Positions 25,470 to 34,115 of a DNA stretch of 47,465 bases are shown here, one piece after another. Within the stretch, counting starts at the first letter, position 1, and every line of letters begins with the position of its first letter. The stretch is from CAYUNE01 sp964446115 (GTDB lineage Bacteria > Desulfobacterota > Desulfobulbia > Desulfobulbales > Desulfobulbaceae), in assembly GCA_964446115.1 (NCBI GenBank), contig CAYUNE010000016.1:1-47465 (forward strand). The letters are read 5' to 3'. The translations under genes and the position numbers were made by a program. The notes under the pieces were generated by a model that had not been told where the DNA came from, searched no databases, and saw nothing but the letters and a program-made list of their open reading frames with translations.

Positions 25470-26699
25470 ATGATCGTCGTCGGCATGGCCCATGGAACAG
25501 ACAGTGAAAAAATCGGCCGGCATGCTGCCCGTAGCATTACCGGACAGCTTGCCGGTGCCGAAAAGGTGTCCTGGGCCCTTGTTTTCTGCGGCGGTCGCCA
25601 TGCACCCGAGGCGGTACTGGATGGTATCCGATCGGAATTGGGTAACATTGATCTGTATGGGGGATCGACCTCCGGCATTATCACTTCCGACTATCTTGGC
25701 TACAGCGGCTATGAATGCGGTATAATCGCTTTTCGGGATCCGTTGACCACTCCCCGGGCAATACTCAGTGATAAACTTGCCGAGGACGAATTCACCGCCG
25801 GCCTTGAGCTGGCACGTACCCTGGAGCTCACCGCCTCACCCGGCGACACCGTTCTCCTCTTTTACGACAATCTCAAATCGTCAAACCCCACAGTTCTCCA
25901 CCTGGCCAGCAGACTGCTCAAGGGGTTTCAGGCCAGATTGCAACGCGATGATCTCAACATTATCGGGGCCGGACTCCTTGGTGACTTTGCCTTTCATCCC
26001 AGTTTTGTCTTCAACGGCTCACGCACCGTTAAACACGCGGCCATGGCCCTGACGATTCCGGGCAATATCCTACAGTCCCAAAGCACCATCATGCACGGCT
26101 GCATCCCGGTAAGTTCCTTTTACGAAATAACCAAAATTTCCGGACCCGTTCTCTTTGAGCTCAACGGTCGTCCGGCCCTGGAGGTCATCGCCGACAACCT
26201 CGGCATCGACATCGACCTGCTGCCGGATATGACCAGATCCATGAGCCTGACCATCGGAAAAAAATACGGCGATCCCTATGCTCCATTTGATGAGAACCAG
26301 TACATCAACCGCCTCATTGTCGGCTCTGATCCGCGCCGGGGATCGGTGGCGCTCTTTGAAGATGACTTTGAAGTGGGTGACCGCATTCAGATTATGTCCC
26401 GGGATAACACCAACATGCTCCAGTCCGTGCGCACGGGAACAGCGGCTCTGCTTGAATCGCTGAAGGCGGCCGGGAAACGCATCAGGTTTGCCTTTTATAT
26501 CGACTGTGCGGGTCGGGCCGGCAAGTTCAGCGGCTGTCCGGAGGAAGAGGCTGCCCTGGTGGCGGAAAAAATCCCGCGGGACGTCCCCTTTCTCGGCTTC
26601 TATTCCGGAGTCGAAATAGCCACTTTGGACAAGGGTTGCCGCCCCCTGGACTGGACCGGCCTACTCACCGTGTTTTCAGACGGCACCTCCAATGGATGA
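25470..26699 (+). CDS. FIST-domain sensory protein
   Basis: A 409-residue soluble protein with FIST N and FIST C domains. The N-part has VVGMAHGTDSEKIGRHAARSI, GGSTSGIITSDY and IIGAGLLGDFAF; the C-part has LFELNGRPALEVI, RLIVGSDPRRGSVALFEDDF and a terminal FLGFYSGVEIATL. FIST domains are small-molecule sensors, thought to bind amino acids or related ligands, often next to signal transduction genes. The ATG has an AGGAAG ribosome site. The stop overlaps the next kinase gene by 8 bases, so it likely feeds that kinase with the sensed signal. Confidence 0.9.
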   Translation: MIVVGMAHGTDSEKIGRHAARSITGQLAGAEKVSWALVFCGGRHAPEAVLDGIRSELGNIDLYGGSTSGIITSDYLGYSGYECGIIAFRDPLTTPRAILSDKLAEDEFTAGLELARTLELTASPGDTVLLFYDNLKSSNPTVLHLASRLLKGFQARLQRDDLNIIGAGLLGDFAFHPSFVFNGSRTVKHAAMALTIPGNILQSQSTIMHGCIPVSSFYEITKISGPVLFELNGRPALEVIADNLGIDIDLLPDMTRSMSLTIGKKYGDPYAPFDENQYINRLIVGSDPRRGSVALFEDDFEVGDRIQIMSRDNTNMLQSVRTGTAALLESLKAAGKRIRFAFYIDCAGRAGKFSGCPEEEAALVAEKIPRDVPFLGFYSGVEIATLDKGCRPLDWTGLLTVFSDGTSNG

Positions 26700-28827
26700 A
26701 TCCAGGCGACAAATCGATTTCTACGCCCGCCAATGTGATGACTTGGGCGGACGCGTTCTCCTTCTATTGCAGGAACTTGCGGAAACCCGTGCCGAGTTGT
26801 CCAGAACCCGCCTGGCCACGGGCCTTATCCGCCAGGCCTATCAACTGATGGATGATGACATCTCCCCCGAGGAGACAGGCTATTGTTTTCTGCAGATCAT
26901 TGTCGACACCCTGCGGGTTGATCGGGCCGTACTCCTTGTTTACGATGGCGACCGGAAACAATTTCCGCCCCTGGCCTTTCTCGGATTCCCCCAGGAGAAA
27001 ATAGCCCCCCTTGATCCCCCCTTTGACTTGCCCGCCTTTCTTGCCGTCAACTCCTCCGGAGAGACCGATGCCGACATCAACTATCTGAAAGAGTATATGG
27101 GCACCCCCTACCTGCTGCTCAGCCACAACCCTTTCCAGGGGGTTGCCCTGCTGCTGGGCAACCATACGGAGGATAAAAAATTTCGCCTGCCCCTCACCGA
27201 GGATTACCGGGACACGGTGGAATGCTCCCTTGATGTCTATATCGATCTCGTCAAGCGCAAGGAGGCGGAGCAGGCCCTGCAAAACTCCGAGGAAAAGTAT
27301 CGGCGCCTGGTGCAGCACTCCCCGGAGGCGATCTTCCTCTACAGCCAGGGAAAGATCACCTTTGTCAACAAGGCCGGGGTCAGGTTGCTGGGAGCCGGGG
27401 AGCGAGGCGAGATCATCAACCGTTCCCCCCTGGACTTTTTCCATCCTTCGGAACACGAAAGTATCCTGCTGACCATCAACGACACCCTGATCAACAATCG
27501 AAAATCTCCCATTATCGAAAAGGAGATCATCCGCCTGGACAACACCACCTTCCATGCCCAGATCATCCTGATGCCCTTTACCCTAGAAAAGAAGCCGGCC
27601 CTTCAGGTTATCGCTTTGGATATTTCTGCCCATAAACAACGGGAAAAGGAACTTTTGCGCATGAAACAGCTGGAGTCAATCGGCGTGCTGGCCGGGGGCA
27701 TAGCCCACGACTTTAACAATATCCTCGGTGGTATCCTGGGAAATATCGACCTTGCCAAGGCCTTTACGAAGCCAGGTCAGAAACCCCATACCTACCTGGA
27801 AAAGGCGGGCCAGGCAACCCACCGGGCCCGGGAGCTCACCCAGAAACTGTTGACCTTTGCCAAGGGGGGAGCACCGGTTCGGAGCGTTGTCTCCCTCTCC
27901 GAACTGGTGATCGACTCGGTTGAATTCGTCTTGAGCGGCTCCGGGGTCAAACTCTCCCTGGAGCTTGCCCCTGATCTCCACGCCGTTGACATCGATGTGG
28001 TCCAGGTCAGACAGGTCATCGAAAACCTGACCCTCAACGCCCTGCAGGCTATGCCCCACGGCGGCACCCTGACCGTGGAGCTGGCGAATGTTGCCGAGAA
28101 GGCTCTTGAAATTCTTCCCCTGGACGGCAAACGATATGTCCGCTTCACCATGAGAGATCAGGGCAGCGGCATTGATCCGGAAATCTTGCCGAGAATTTTT
28201 GATCCCTACTTTTCCACCAAGGAGCAGGGAAACGGCTTGGGTCTGGCCACAGCCTATTCGATCGTTCGGAAACATGGTGGCCTGATCACCGTTGAATCGA
28301 CTCCGGGCAAGGGAACGACCTTCCATGTTTATTACCCCGCCACCAACCAAAAACCACCTCAAAAGAAACAGGAGCATAACCCGGCTACAAGCGAAAAAAC
28401 TGCCGGGGGCAAGGTTCTTTTCATGGATGATGAGGAAGTTCTCAGGGAAGTGGGCGGCGAGATGCTGGAATCACTGGGCTATGAGCCCACGCTTGTGGCC
28501 GAAGGCGGCGAGGCGGTTGCCGAGTACCGCAGGGCACTTGAAAACGGCTCTCCCTTCCAGGCGGTGATCCTGGATTTGACAATTCCCGGCGGCAGGGGCG
28601 GACGGGAAACGGCGCGGCGCATCCAGGAGATCGATCCGCAGGCAGGAATTATCGTCACCAGCGGGTATGCCAACAACCCCGTACTCACAGATCATGTTCG
28701 CCACGGTTTTGACGATATTCTGATCAAGCCCTACAGCATTGATGATCTGGAGGTGAGCGTCAGCCGGGTAATCAGGGATGGGCGCCGGGAAGCCAGAGGC
28801 CGGCCGTCTCTTCAAGGCCGAACATGA
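26692..28827 (+). CDS. Hybrid PAS sensor histidine kinase with receiver domain
   Basis: A 711-residue soluble kinase with no membrane helix. The N-terminus has a coiled segment (10-45) and a GAF-like region (about 60-190). A PAS domain spans about 200-315. The dimerisation helix has His339 (GGIAHDFNNILGG). The ATPase domain has Asn449, DQGSGI (489-494) and GNGLGLA. A C-terminal receiver domain has the acidic pair DDEE near 579, Asp628 as the phosphate acceptor and Lys679. It starts within the end of the FIST gene, so the two are translated together and probably form one sensory unit. The output regulator is not in the window. The last 56 bases overlap the convergent argC gene. Confidence 0.94.
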   Translation: MDESRRQIDFYARQCDDLGGRVLLLLQELAETRAELSRTRLATGLIRQAYQLMDDDISPEETGYCFLQIIVDTLRVDRAVLLVYDGDRKQFPPLAFLGFPQEKIAPLDPPFDLPAFLAVNSSGETDADINYLKEYMGTPYLLLSHNPFQGVALLLGNHTEDKKFRLPLTEDYRDTVECSLDVYIDLVKRKEAEQALQNSEEKYRRLVQHSPEAIFLYSQGKITFVNKAGVRLLGAGERGEIINRSPLDFFHPSEHESILLTINDTLINNRKSPIIEKEIIRLDNTTFHAQIILMPFTLEKKPALQVIALDISAHKQREKELLRMKQLESIGVLAGGIAHDFNNILGGILGNIDLAKAFTKPGQKPHTYLEKAGQATHRARELTQKLLTFAKGGAPVRSVVSLSELVIDSVEFVLSGSGVKLSLELAPDLHAVDIDVVQVRQVIENLTLNALQAMPHGGTLTVELANVAEKALEILPLDGKRYVRFTMRDQGSGIDPEILPRIFDPYFSTKEQGNGLGLATAYSIVRKHGGLITVESTPGKGTTFHVYYPATNQKPPQKKQEHNPATSEKTAGGKVLFMDDEEVLREVGGEMLESLGYEPTLVAEGGEAVAEYRRALENGSPFQAVILDLTIPGGRGGRETARRIQEIDPQAGIIVTSGYANNPVLTDHVRHGFDDILIKPYSIDDLEVSVSRVIRDGRREARGRPSLQGRT

Positions 28828-29821
28828 TGTTGAGATTCTGCATGGCACTGCCTGCCTGTCCTTTGACCAGGTTGTCGATGTGGGAGATGATCCGCAGGGT
28901 GGCGGTACGCTCATCACAGGCCACGGTGAGGTTGACGAAGTTACTGCCGCGCACCTGTCCGGTGGCGGCGGGGTTTTCCATGACCCGGACAAAGGGATCG
29001 CCCCGGTAAAACTCTCTGTACGCCTCCATAACCTGCTGCTGGGAAAAGCCGGGGGCAAGTCGGCCGTAGACCGTTGCAAGTATGCCCCGGGCCATGGGGA
29101 TGACCTGGGGAGTGAAGGTGATCCGGATTGCATCTCCGGCAAGCAGCGACAGCTCCCTTTCCACCTCCATGACGTGCTGATGGCCGGTGAGCCGGTAGGC
29201 ATAGGCGCTGTCATAGGCCTCGGGATAGTGAAACCCGGGTTTGGGCTTTTTGCCGGCACCGCTGATACCGGTTTTACAGTCGCAGATCAGGGTGGAGGGT
29301 TCCACAAGCCCCTCGGCGGCAGCCGGGGCAAGTCCCAGAATACAGGCAACGGCATAACAGCCGGGATTACCGACCACCGGGGCCGCGGCAATCTCCTTCC
29401 GGTGAAGCTCGGCCAGACCGTAGACACATTCCGCAAGCAGCTGCGGCGCCGCATGTTGCCTCTCAAGTCCCAGCCTGGCTGCGTATTCTCCATAAAGCTC
29501 CGGCGAGTTGAAACGGAAATCACCTGAATAATCCAGGACTTTTCTCCCCTTCTCCACTTCAGCAGGGGCCAGCTGCATGCCGATGCGATCCGGTGTGGAA
29601 AAAACCACCACATCGGCATCGACATCCGCCTGAGCATCATCGGCGCCGTATACCATCTCATCACAAAACCCCTTGAGATGGGGCCAGAAAGAGGAGATGG
29701 GTCGACCGGTCTCGGTGGCGGCCACAAGAGCGGCTATCTCCATGTCCGGATGGCGCAGAATCAGTTCAATCAGGCCCACGCCGCCATATCCGGTGGCGCC
29801 GACAAGTTTCACCTTTATCAT
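28772..29821 (-). CDS. argC: N-acetyl-gamma-glutamyl-phosphate reductase
   Basis: Third step of arginine synthesis: reduces N-acetyl-glutamyl phosphate with NADPH. The 349-residue protein has the N-terminal GATGYGGVGLIELILRHP motif, STPDRIGM, the catalytic Cys155 in VVGNPGCYAVA, and the HxH-type region in GFHYPEAYDSAYAYRLTGHQH. A good ribosome site (GGGGAAG) precedes the ATG. The 3' end overlaps the convergent hybrid kinase by 56 bases. It follows lptC by about 90 bases on the same strand and may be read from the same transcript. No other arginine gene is here. Confidence 0.95.
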   Translation of the reverse strand: MIKVKLVGATGYGGVGLIELILRHPDMEIAALVAATETGRPISSFWPHLKGFCDEMVYGADDAQADVDADVVVFSTPDRIGMQLAPAEVEKGRKVLDYSGDFRFNSPELYGEYAARLGLERQHAAPQLLAECVYGLAELHRKEIAAAPVVGNPGCYAVACILGLAPAAAEGLVEPSTLICDCKTGISGAGKKPKPGFHYPEAYDSAYAYRLTGHQHVMEVERELSLLAGDAIRITFTPQVIPMARGILATVYGRLAPGFSQQQVMEAYREFYRGDPFVRVMENPAATGQVRGSNFVNLTVACDERTATLRIISHIDNLVKGQAGSAMQNLNIMFGLEETAGLWLPGAHP

Positions 29822-29910
29822 TTCTTCCCCTTTCTCTCTCCTTTCTTTTCCTCGACTACCAACCGTACTTTTGAGGGATACCGTTGAAAAGAGTTTTTTT
29901 CAAGGTGCCC

Positions 29911-30477
29911 TTAAAATTTGCAGAGCACATGGTTGCCGATCTCATAGGCATCCGTGCTGAGATCATAGTCCAACCTGCCTCCGAAGATGGTGAAATTCTC
30001 TCCCCGGATCATCACATCAACGGGGCTGATCACCATTTTATCGGCATCGTAATAGTGAAGAATTTCGGTGTACATCTCCTGCCGCTTCTCCGGTTTGCGG
30101 ATAACCACGTCTTCGGTGAGGGTCATGTGGCGCTTATCCACCCGGTAGGTTCCTTTTCTGCTGGTGATGATGGTTTTCTCGCCGCTTTCGCTGACATAGT
30201 CGGCGGTGATATTTTCCATACCGATATCCCGGTCCGTCCGACCGGTAAAGGCACGATCCGCCAGGATACTCCAGGTTTTCCGTCCGCCGGTGGCCAGGGA
30301 GATGATAATGGAGTCAAGGACAAAATGCCTGGTCTGCTCGGCCGCCACCCTGGCGGCAACCTCGTCGTATCCGCCGGGAGGTTTGATGAAACGGCTAAAC
30401 GGCGGCAACCACAGTGGGGAGCCGACCAGGAGCAGCAGCGGGAAAAGCCAGAGCAGATTACGAGGATTTTTGATCAT
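29911..30477 (-). CDS. lptC: LPS export protein LptC
   Basis: A 188-residue protein with one N-terminal membrane anchor (LLWLFPLLLLVGSPLW) and a periplasmic beta-jellyroll of the LptC type. Visible parts are AFTGRTDRDIGMENITADY, RKGTYRVDKRHMTLTEDVVI and IRGENFTIFGGRLDYD. In E. coli LptC passes lipopolysaccharide from LptBFG to LptA. The ATG overlaps the kdsC stop (ATGA). The lptA and lptB genes usually found next to it are not here; argC follows. Confidence 0.88.
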   Translation of the reverse strand: MIKNPRNLLWLFPLLLLVGSPLWLPPFSRFIKPPGGYDEVAARVAAEQTRHFVLDSIIISLATGGRKTWSILADRAFTGRTDRDIGMENITADYVSESGEKTIITSRKGTYRVDKRHMTLTEDVVIRKPEKRQEMYTEILHYYDADKMVISPVDVMIRGENFTIFGGRLDYDLSTDAYEIGNHVLCKF

Positions 30478-31121
30478 GCCGCGTAGACTTGCAACAGTTT
30501 TTTCAGCTCACCCCTGGCCTCGAGAATAAGATCGCAGATCTCTCGCACCGCACCATATCCGCCCGCACGGGAGGTAACGTAATCCACCCGCTGCCTCACC
30601 TCATCCACGGCATTGGACGGTGCGCAGGAAAACCCGGCCCGTCGCAACACCGGCAGATCCAGCCAGTCATCACCCATGTAAGCCGTCTGCGGGGGATTAA
30701 GGGACACGGTTTTCAGCACCTGTCGGTAAATTTCCAGCTTCCTGCCGCTTCCCTGGAAGACATGCTCAATTCCCAGGTCGGCGGCGCGTCGTTTAACCGC
30801 CGCGGACGACCGGGCGGTTATCAGCCCGATCTCAAGACCCGCCTCTTTCAGGAGCCGCAACCCAAAACCGTCCTGGGTATGAAACCGTTTATTCTCACCG
30901 CCGTCATGGGTATAGGTAATGGTACCGTCGGTGAGCACTCCGTCCACATCCAGCAGCAGCATCTCAACATGGCGGGCCTTGAGCAGGGCTGCTTTCCAGT
31001 TCGATGAACGCTCAAGGGGCGCGCTCCGGGAGCGGGCCCGCTCAAGCAGGCCCCGGGTTACCCGGCAATCGGAAGGATAACCACCCGGAGAATCCGGGGG
31101 GCGAAAATCGTTAGGCGTCAT
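30474..31121 (-). CDS. kdsC: Kdo-8-phosphate phosphatase
   Basis: Removes phosphate from Kdo 8-phosphate to give Kdo. A HAD-family core is clear: LLLDVDGVLTDG (motif I), LITARSSAAVKRRA, and GDDWLDLPVLRRAG, with LKEAGLEIG between. From the chosen ATG (31121) the protein is 215 residues, with an N-terminal extension of about 45 residues of unclear worth; the family often starts closer to the DVDG motif. The gene lies eight bases after the kdsA stop, with no clear ribosome site, and overlaps lptC at its end. Confidence 0.9.
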   Translation of the reverse strand: MTPNDFRPPDSPGGYPSDCRVTRGLLERARSRSAPLERSSNWKAALLKARHVEMLLLDVDGVLTDGTITYTHDGGENKRFHTQDGFGLRLLKEAGLEIGLITARSSAAVKRRAADLGIEHVFQGSGRKLEIYRQVLKTVSLNPPQTAYMGDDWLDLPVLRRAGFSCAPSNAVDEVRQRVDYVTSRAGGYGAVREICDLILEARGELKKLLQVYAA

Positions 31122-31128
31122 GGCGGAT

Positions 31129-31950
31129 TCACGGAGCAATGGCCCGGCGGATGGCCAGCAGTTGGTTCAGCAATTCTTCCATCCGGTCCAGGGGCATGGA
31201 GTTGGGACCGTCGCAGAGGGCCTTTTCCGGCCGGGGATGTGTTTCCATGAAGATAGCGTCCACCCCGGCGGCGACGGCGGCCCGACACAGCGGTGGAATA
31301 AATTCCCGCTGCCCGCCGGACCTGCCTCCGGCCCCACCCGGCAACTGTACGCTGTGGGTGGCATCATAGACCACCGGACAGCCGTATTCCCGCATGACCG
31401 GGAAGGAACGCATATCAACGACCAGGTTGTTGTATCCGAACATGGAACCGCGTTCAACAAGCATGACACGGTCGGCCCCGGCACTCCGGAGTTTCTCCAC
31501 CGCATACCTCATATCCCAGGGGGAAACAAACTGGCCCTTTTTGAGGCTGACCGCCTTGCCGGTGCGGGCTGCGGCTATCAACAGGTCTGTCTGACGGCAG
31601 AGAAAGGCGGGAATCTGCACAACATCAAGGACTGCACCGGCCGCCTCTGCCTGTCCCGGCTCGTGGATGTCCGATACCACTGCCACGCCGACCTCATCCC
31701 GGATGCGGCCGAGAATCTCGAGCCCCTCTTCAAGCCCCGGCCCCCGGAAAGAATCAAGGGAGGTGCGGTTGGCCTTGTCAAAGGAGGCCTTGAAAACATA
31801 ATCGATACCAAGGCGGGCGCTGATATCCCGCAGGCGTACGGCAACGCTCCGGGCCAGCTCCTCCGACTCCAGCACGCAGGGACCGGCAAACAACAATAGC
31901 CGGCCCTGGGCCCCGACTTCTATTCCGCCGGCGGGCGAGGTGATTTTCAT
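31129..31950 (-). CDS. kdsA: Kdo-8-phosphate synthase
   Basis: Condenses phosphoenolpyruvate with arabinose 5-phosphate. The 273-residue protein has LLLFAGPCVLESEELA at the N-terminus, FKASFDKANRTS, VSDIHEPGQ, LCRQTDLL, KKGQFVSPWDM, and VVYDATHSVQLPG near the C-terminus, all as expected. The ATG overlaps the pyrG stop by 4 bases, an arrangement common in other bacteria. It works with kdsD (at 4-5 kb) and kdsC next to it. Confidence 0.96.
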   Translation of the reverse strand: MKITSPAGGIEVGAQGRLLLFAGPCVLESEELARSVAVRLRDISARLGIDYVFKASFDKANRTSLDSFRGPGLEEGLEILGRIRDEVGVAVVSDIHEPGQAEAAGAVLDVVQIPAFLCRQTDLLIAAARTGKAVSLKKGQFVSPWDMRYAVEKLRSAGADRVMLVERGSMFGYNNLVVDMRSFPVMREYGCPVVYDATHSVQLPGGAGGRSGGQREFIPPLCRAAVAAGVDAIFMETHPRPEKALCDGPNSMPLDRMEELLNQLLAIRRAIAP

Positions 31951-33605
31951 CTCTTTTCCCCGCGCTGTTTCTGCTGCAGGGCAGCGCGGATAAATTCCCT
32001 GAACAGCGGATGCGGATGCATGGGTTTAGACTTGAATTCCGGATGAAACTGACAACCGAGGTACCAGGGGTGATCGGCAAGCTCGACGATTTCCACCAGG
32101 GTGTCGTCCGGGGAGGCCCCGCTGACGACCAGCCCTTTTTCTTCAAACTGTTGCCGATAGGCGTTGTTGAACTCATAGCGGTGGCGATGCCGCTCCTGAA
32201 TCTCGTCCCGGCCATAAGCCTGGTGGGCCAGGGTTCCCGGCTTCAACACGCAGGGATAACTACCCAGCCGCAGGGTGCCGCCCATATCGGAATTTTCATC
32301 CCGGTTCTGGGTCTGTTGGGTGCGGAAATCAAACCATTCGGTCATCAGAAAAATAATCGGATCCGGGGTTTCGGGGTTGGCCTCCACGGTGTCTGCATTT
32401 TTCAGCCCGGCAATGTTACGGGCAAATTCCACCACCGCCAGCTGCATTCCCAGGCAGATGCCGAAAAAGGGCACCCGGTTTTCCCGGGCATGGCGGATGG
32501 CGCGGATTTTCCCCTCCATGCCGCGGCTGCCGAATCCTCCGGGGACCAGGATACCGTCGCAATTGCTCAGCAGTTCGGCGGGGTCACCCTTTTCAAGCTC
32601 CTCGGCGCTGATATACTCCAATTCAACCCTGGCCTCGTTGGCAATGCCGCCGTGCACCAGCGCCTCGTGCAGACTCTTGTATGATTCGGTCAGATCGACA
32701 TATTTGCCGGTAATACCGATGGTCACCGAATGGCGGGGATTCCTGATCTTTTCAACCAGTTCTTCCCAGGGCTTGATATTGGGCGAGCCGGTCCAGATGT
32801 TGAGATGTTCGAGAATCCGGTCATCCAGCCCCTCGGCATGGAGCCGCAAGGGCACCTCGTAGATGGTGTCCACATCAATGGCGGTGATTACCTCGTTGGG
32901 CTGAACATTGCAGAACAGGGCTATTTTCTTTTTGATATTTTCATCAATGGGAACCTCGGTCCGGCAGACAAGAATATCCGGCTGAATACCGCTGGACAGG
33001 AGCTCCTTGACACTGTGCTGCGTGGGCTTGGTTTTGATTTCTCCGGCGGACTTGATGTAGGGTACCAGGGTCAGGTGAATAAACAGCGAGTATTCCGGCC
33101 CCAGCTCGGTGCGCAGCTGGCGGATCGCCTCAATGAAGGGCAAGCCCTCGATGTCGCCGATGGTGCCGCCGATCTCGACAATGGCAATATCCACACTGCC
33201 GTCAAGCTGCATCACCGCTCTCTTGATCTCATCGGTAATGTGCGGAATAACCTGGACCGTACCTCCCAGATACTCACCACGCCGTTCCTTCATAATCACC
33301 GAATAGTAGATCCGCCCCGATGTGTAGTTGTTGATCTGGGCCATGACGGCATTGGTATAGCGCTCGTAATGTCCCATATCGAGGTCGGTCTCGGCGCCGT
33401 CATCGGTGACGAAGACCTCCCCGTGCTGGAAAGGATTCATGGTGCCGGGATCGACATTGATATATGGATCCAGTTTCTGGAAGGTGACGGTGAGCCCCCG
33501 GCTTTCCAGCAGCGCGCCGATGGCGGCCGCGGCCAGACCTTTCCCCAGAGATGACAGTACGCCGCCGGTGATGAAGATAAATTTGGTTTTTTTGGTTGTC
33601 TGCAA
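31947..33605 (-). CDS. pyrG: CTP synthase
   Basis: Makes CTP from UTP using glutamine; CTP is also needed to activate Kdo, which may explain the linkage to kdsA. The 552-residue protein has the N-terminal FITGGVLSSLGKGLAAAA and MNPFQHGEVFVTDDGAETDL motifs of the synthase domain. The C-terminal class I glutamine amidotransferase has PGGFGSRGMEGKI and FFGICLGMQLAVVE with the catalytic Cys, then HPEFKSKP. The start is a TTG at 33605 with an AGGGG ribosome site. Confidence 0.97.
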   Translation of the reverse strand: MQTTKKTKFIFITGGVLSSLGKGLAAAAIGALLESRGLTVTFQKLDPYINVDPGTMNPFQHGEVFVTDDGAETDLDMGHYERYTNAVMAQINNYTSGRIYYSVIMKERRGEYLGGTVQVIPHITDEIKRAVMQLDGSVDIAIVEIGGTIGDIEGLPFIEAIRQLRTELGPEYSLFIHLTLVPYIKSAGEIKTKPTQHSVKELLSSGIQPDILVCRTEVPIDENIKKKIALFCNVQPNEVITAIDVDTIYEVPLRLHAEGLDDRILEHLNIWTGSPNIKPWEELVEKIRNPRHSVTIGITGKYVDLTESYKSLHEALVHGGIANEARVELEYISAEELEKGDPAELLSNCDGILVPGGFGSRGMEGKIRAIRHARENRVPFFGICLGMQLAVVEFARNIAGLKNADTVEANPETPDPIIFLMTEWFDFRTQQTQNRDENSDMGGTLRLGSYPCVLKPGTLAHQAYGRDEIQERHRHRYEFNNAYRQQFEEKGLVVSGASPDDTLVEIVELADHPWYLGCQFHPEFKSKPMHPHPLFREFIRAALQQKQRGEKR

Positions 33606-33806
33606 GGTGTATCCCCTGTCTCAAGAAAAATGCAATGACATAGCCGGAATCCTCCAAATTCCGCTCCCGCGCCTTTGCCGCCGCCACTCCCTTGACAAGA
33701 TTTTGCCGGGGAACCGCCTTTGGTTCACAAGGCGTAAAATCAGACAAAAACGCTACTCCGAACAAAGTTTATTTATACTGGAGACAAAGGAATTTTGAAA
33801 GATTTT

Positions 33807-34115
33807 TCAGCAGTCGGATGAAACCCTCCGCGCCTCCACGGTGAGACTCCGCCATCCCAGGAGGACAAGATAGAGGGCTCCGAGCAGTCGCAGGATATGA
33901 AACAGGGCGGGCCAGGCCGCCAAGAAAGCGGCAACGCCCGCCAGCGACAGCAGGATCAGGCACCAGTCTCCCACCATGATGCCGAACATGGCGACAACAC
34001 CGGCCCGCCGGCCATCCACGGCCGCTGATTTGGCCACAAAAACCGAACCAGGCCCCGGAGCCAGCACAACGGCCGTGGAGGCAAGGAGAAATCCAGGCCA
34101 GTCAATGGACCTCAA
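33807..34115 (-). pseudogene. Truncated LysE/RhtB-family exporter
   Basis: The 102-residue frame matches only the N-terminal half of LysE/RhtB amino acid exporters, which are normally about 200 residues. The family's PGPGSVFVAKSAAVDGRR motif and three hydrophobic helices are present, then a stop follows LGWRSLTVEARR. The second half is not visible in other frames between here and pyrG. The start is a TTG overlapping the kinase-like gene's stop (TTGA). A remnant is most likely. Confidence 0.7.

Noticed and set aside
26764..27555. Leftward 263-residue frame
   Set aside because: It is antisense to the hybrid kinase, with no recognisable content.
32730..33554. Rightward 274-residue frame
   Set aside because: It is antisense to pyrG; a shadow of a highly conserved gene.
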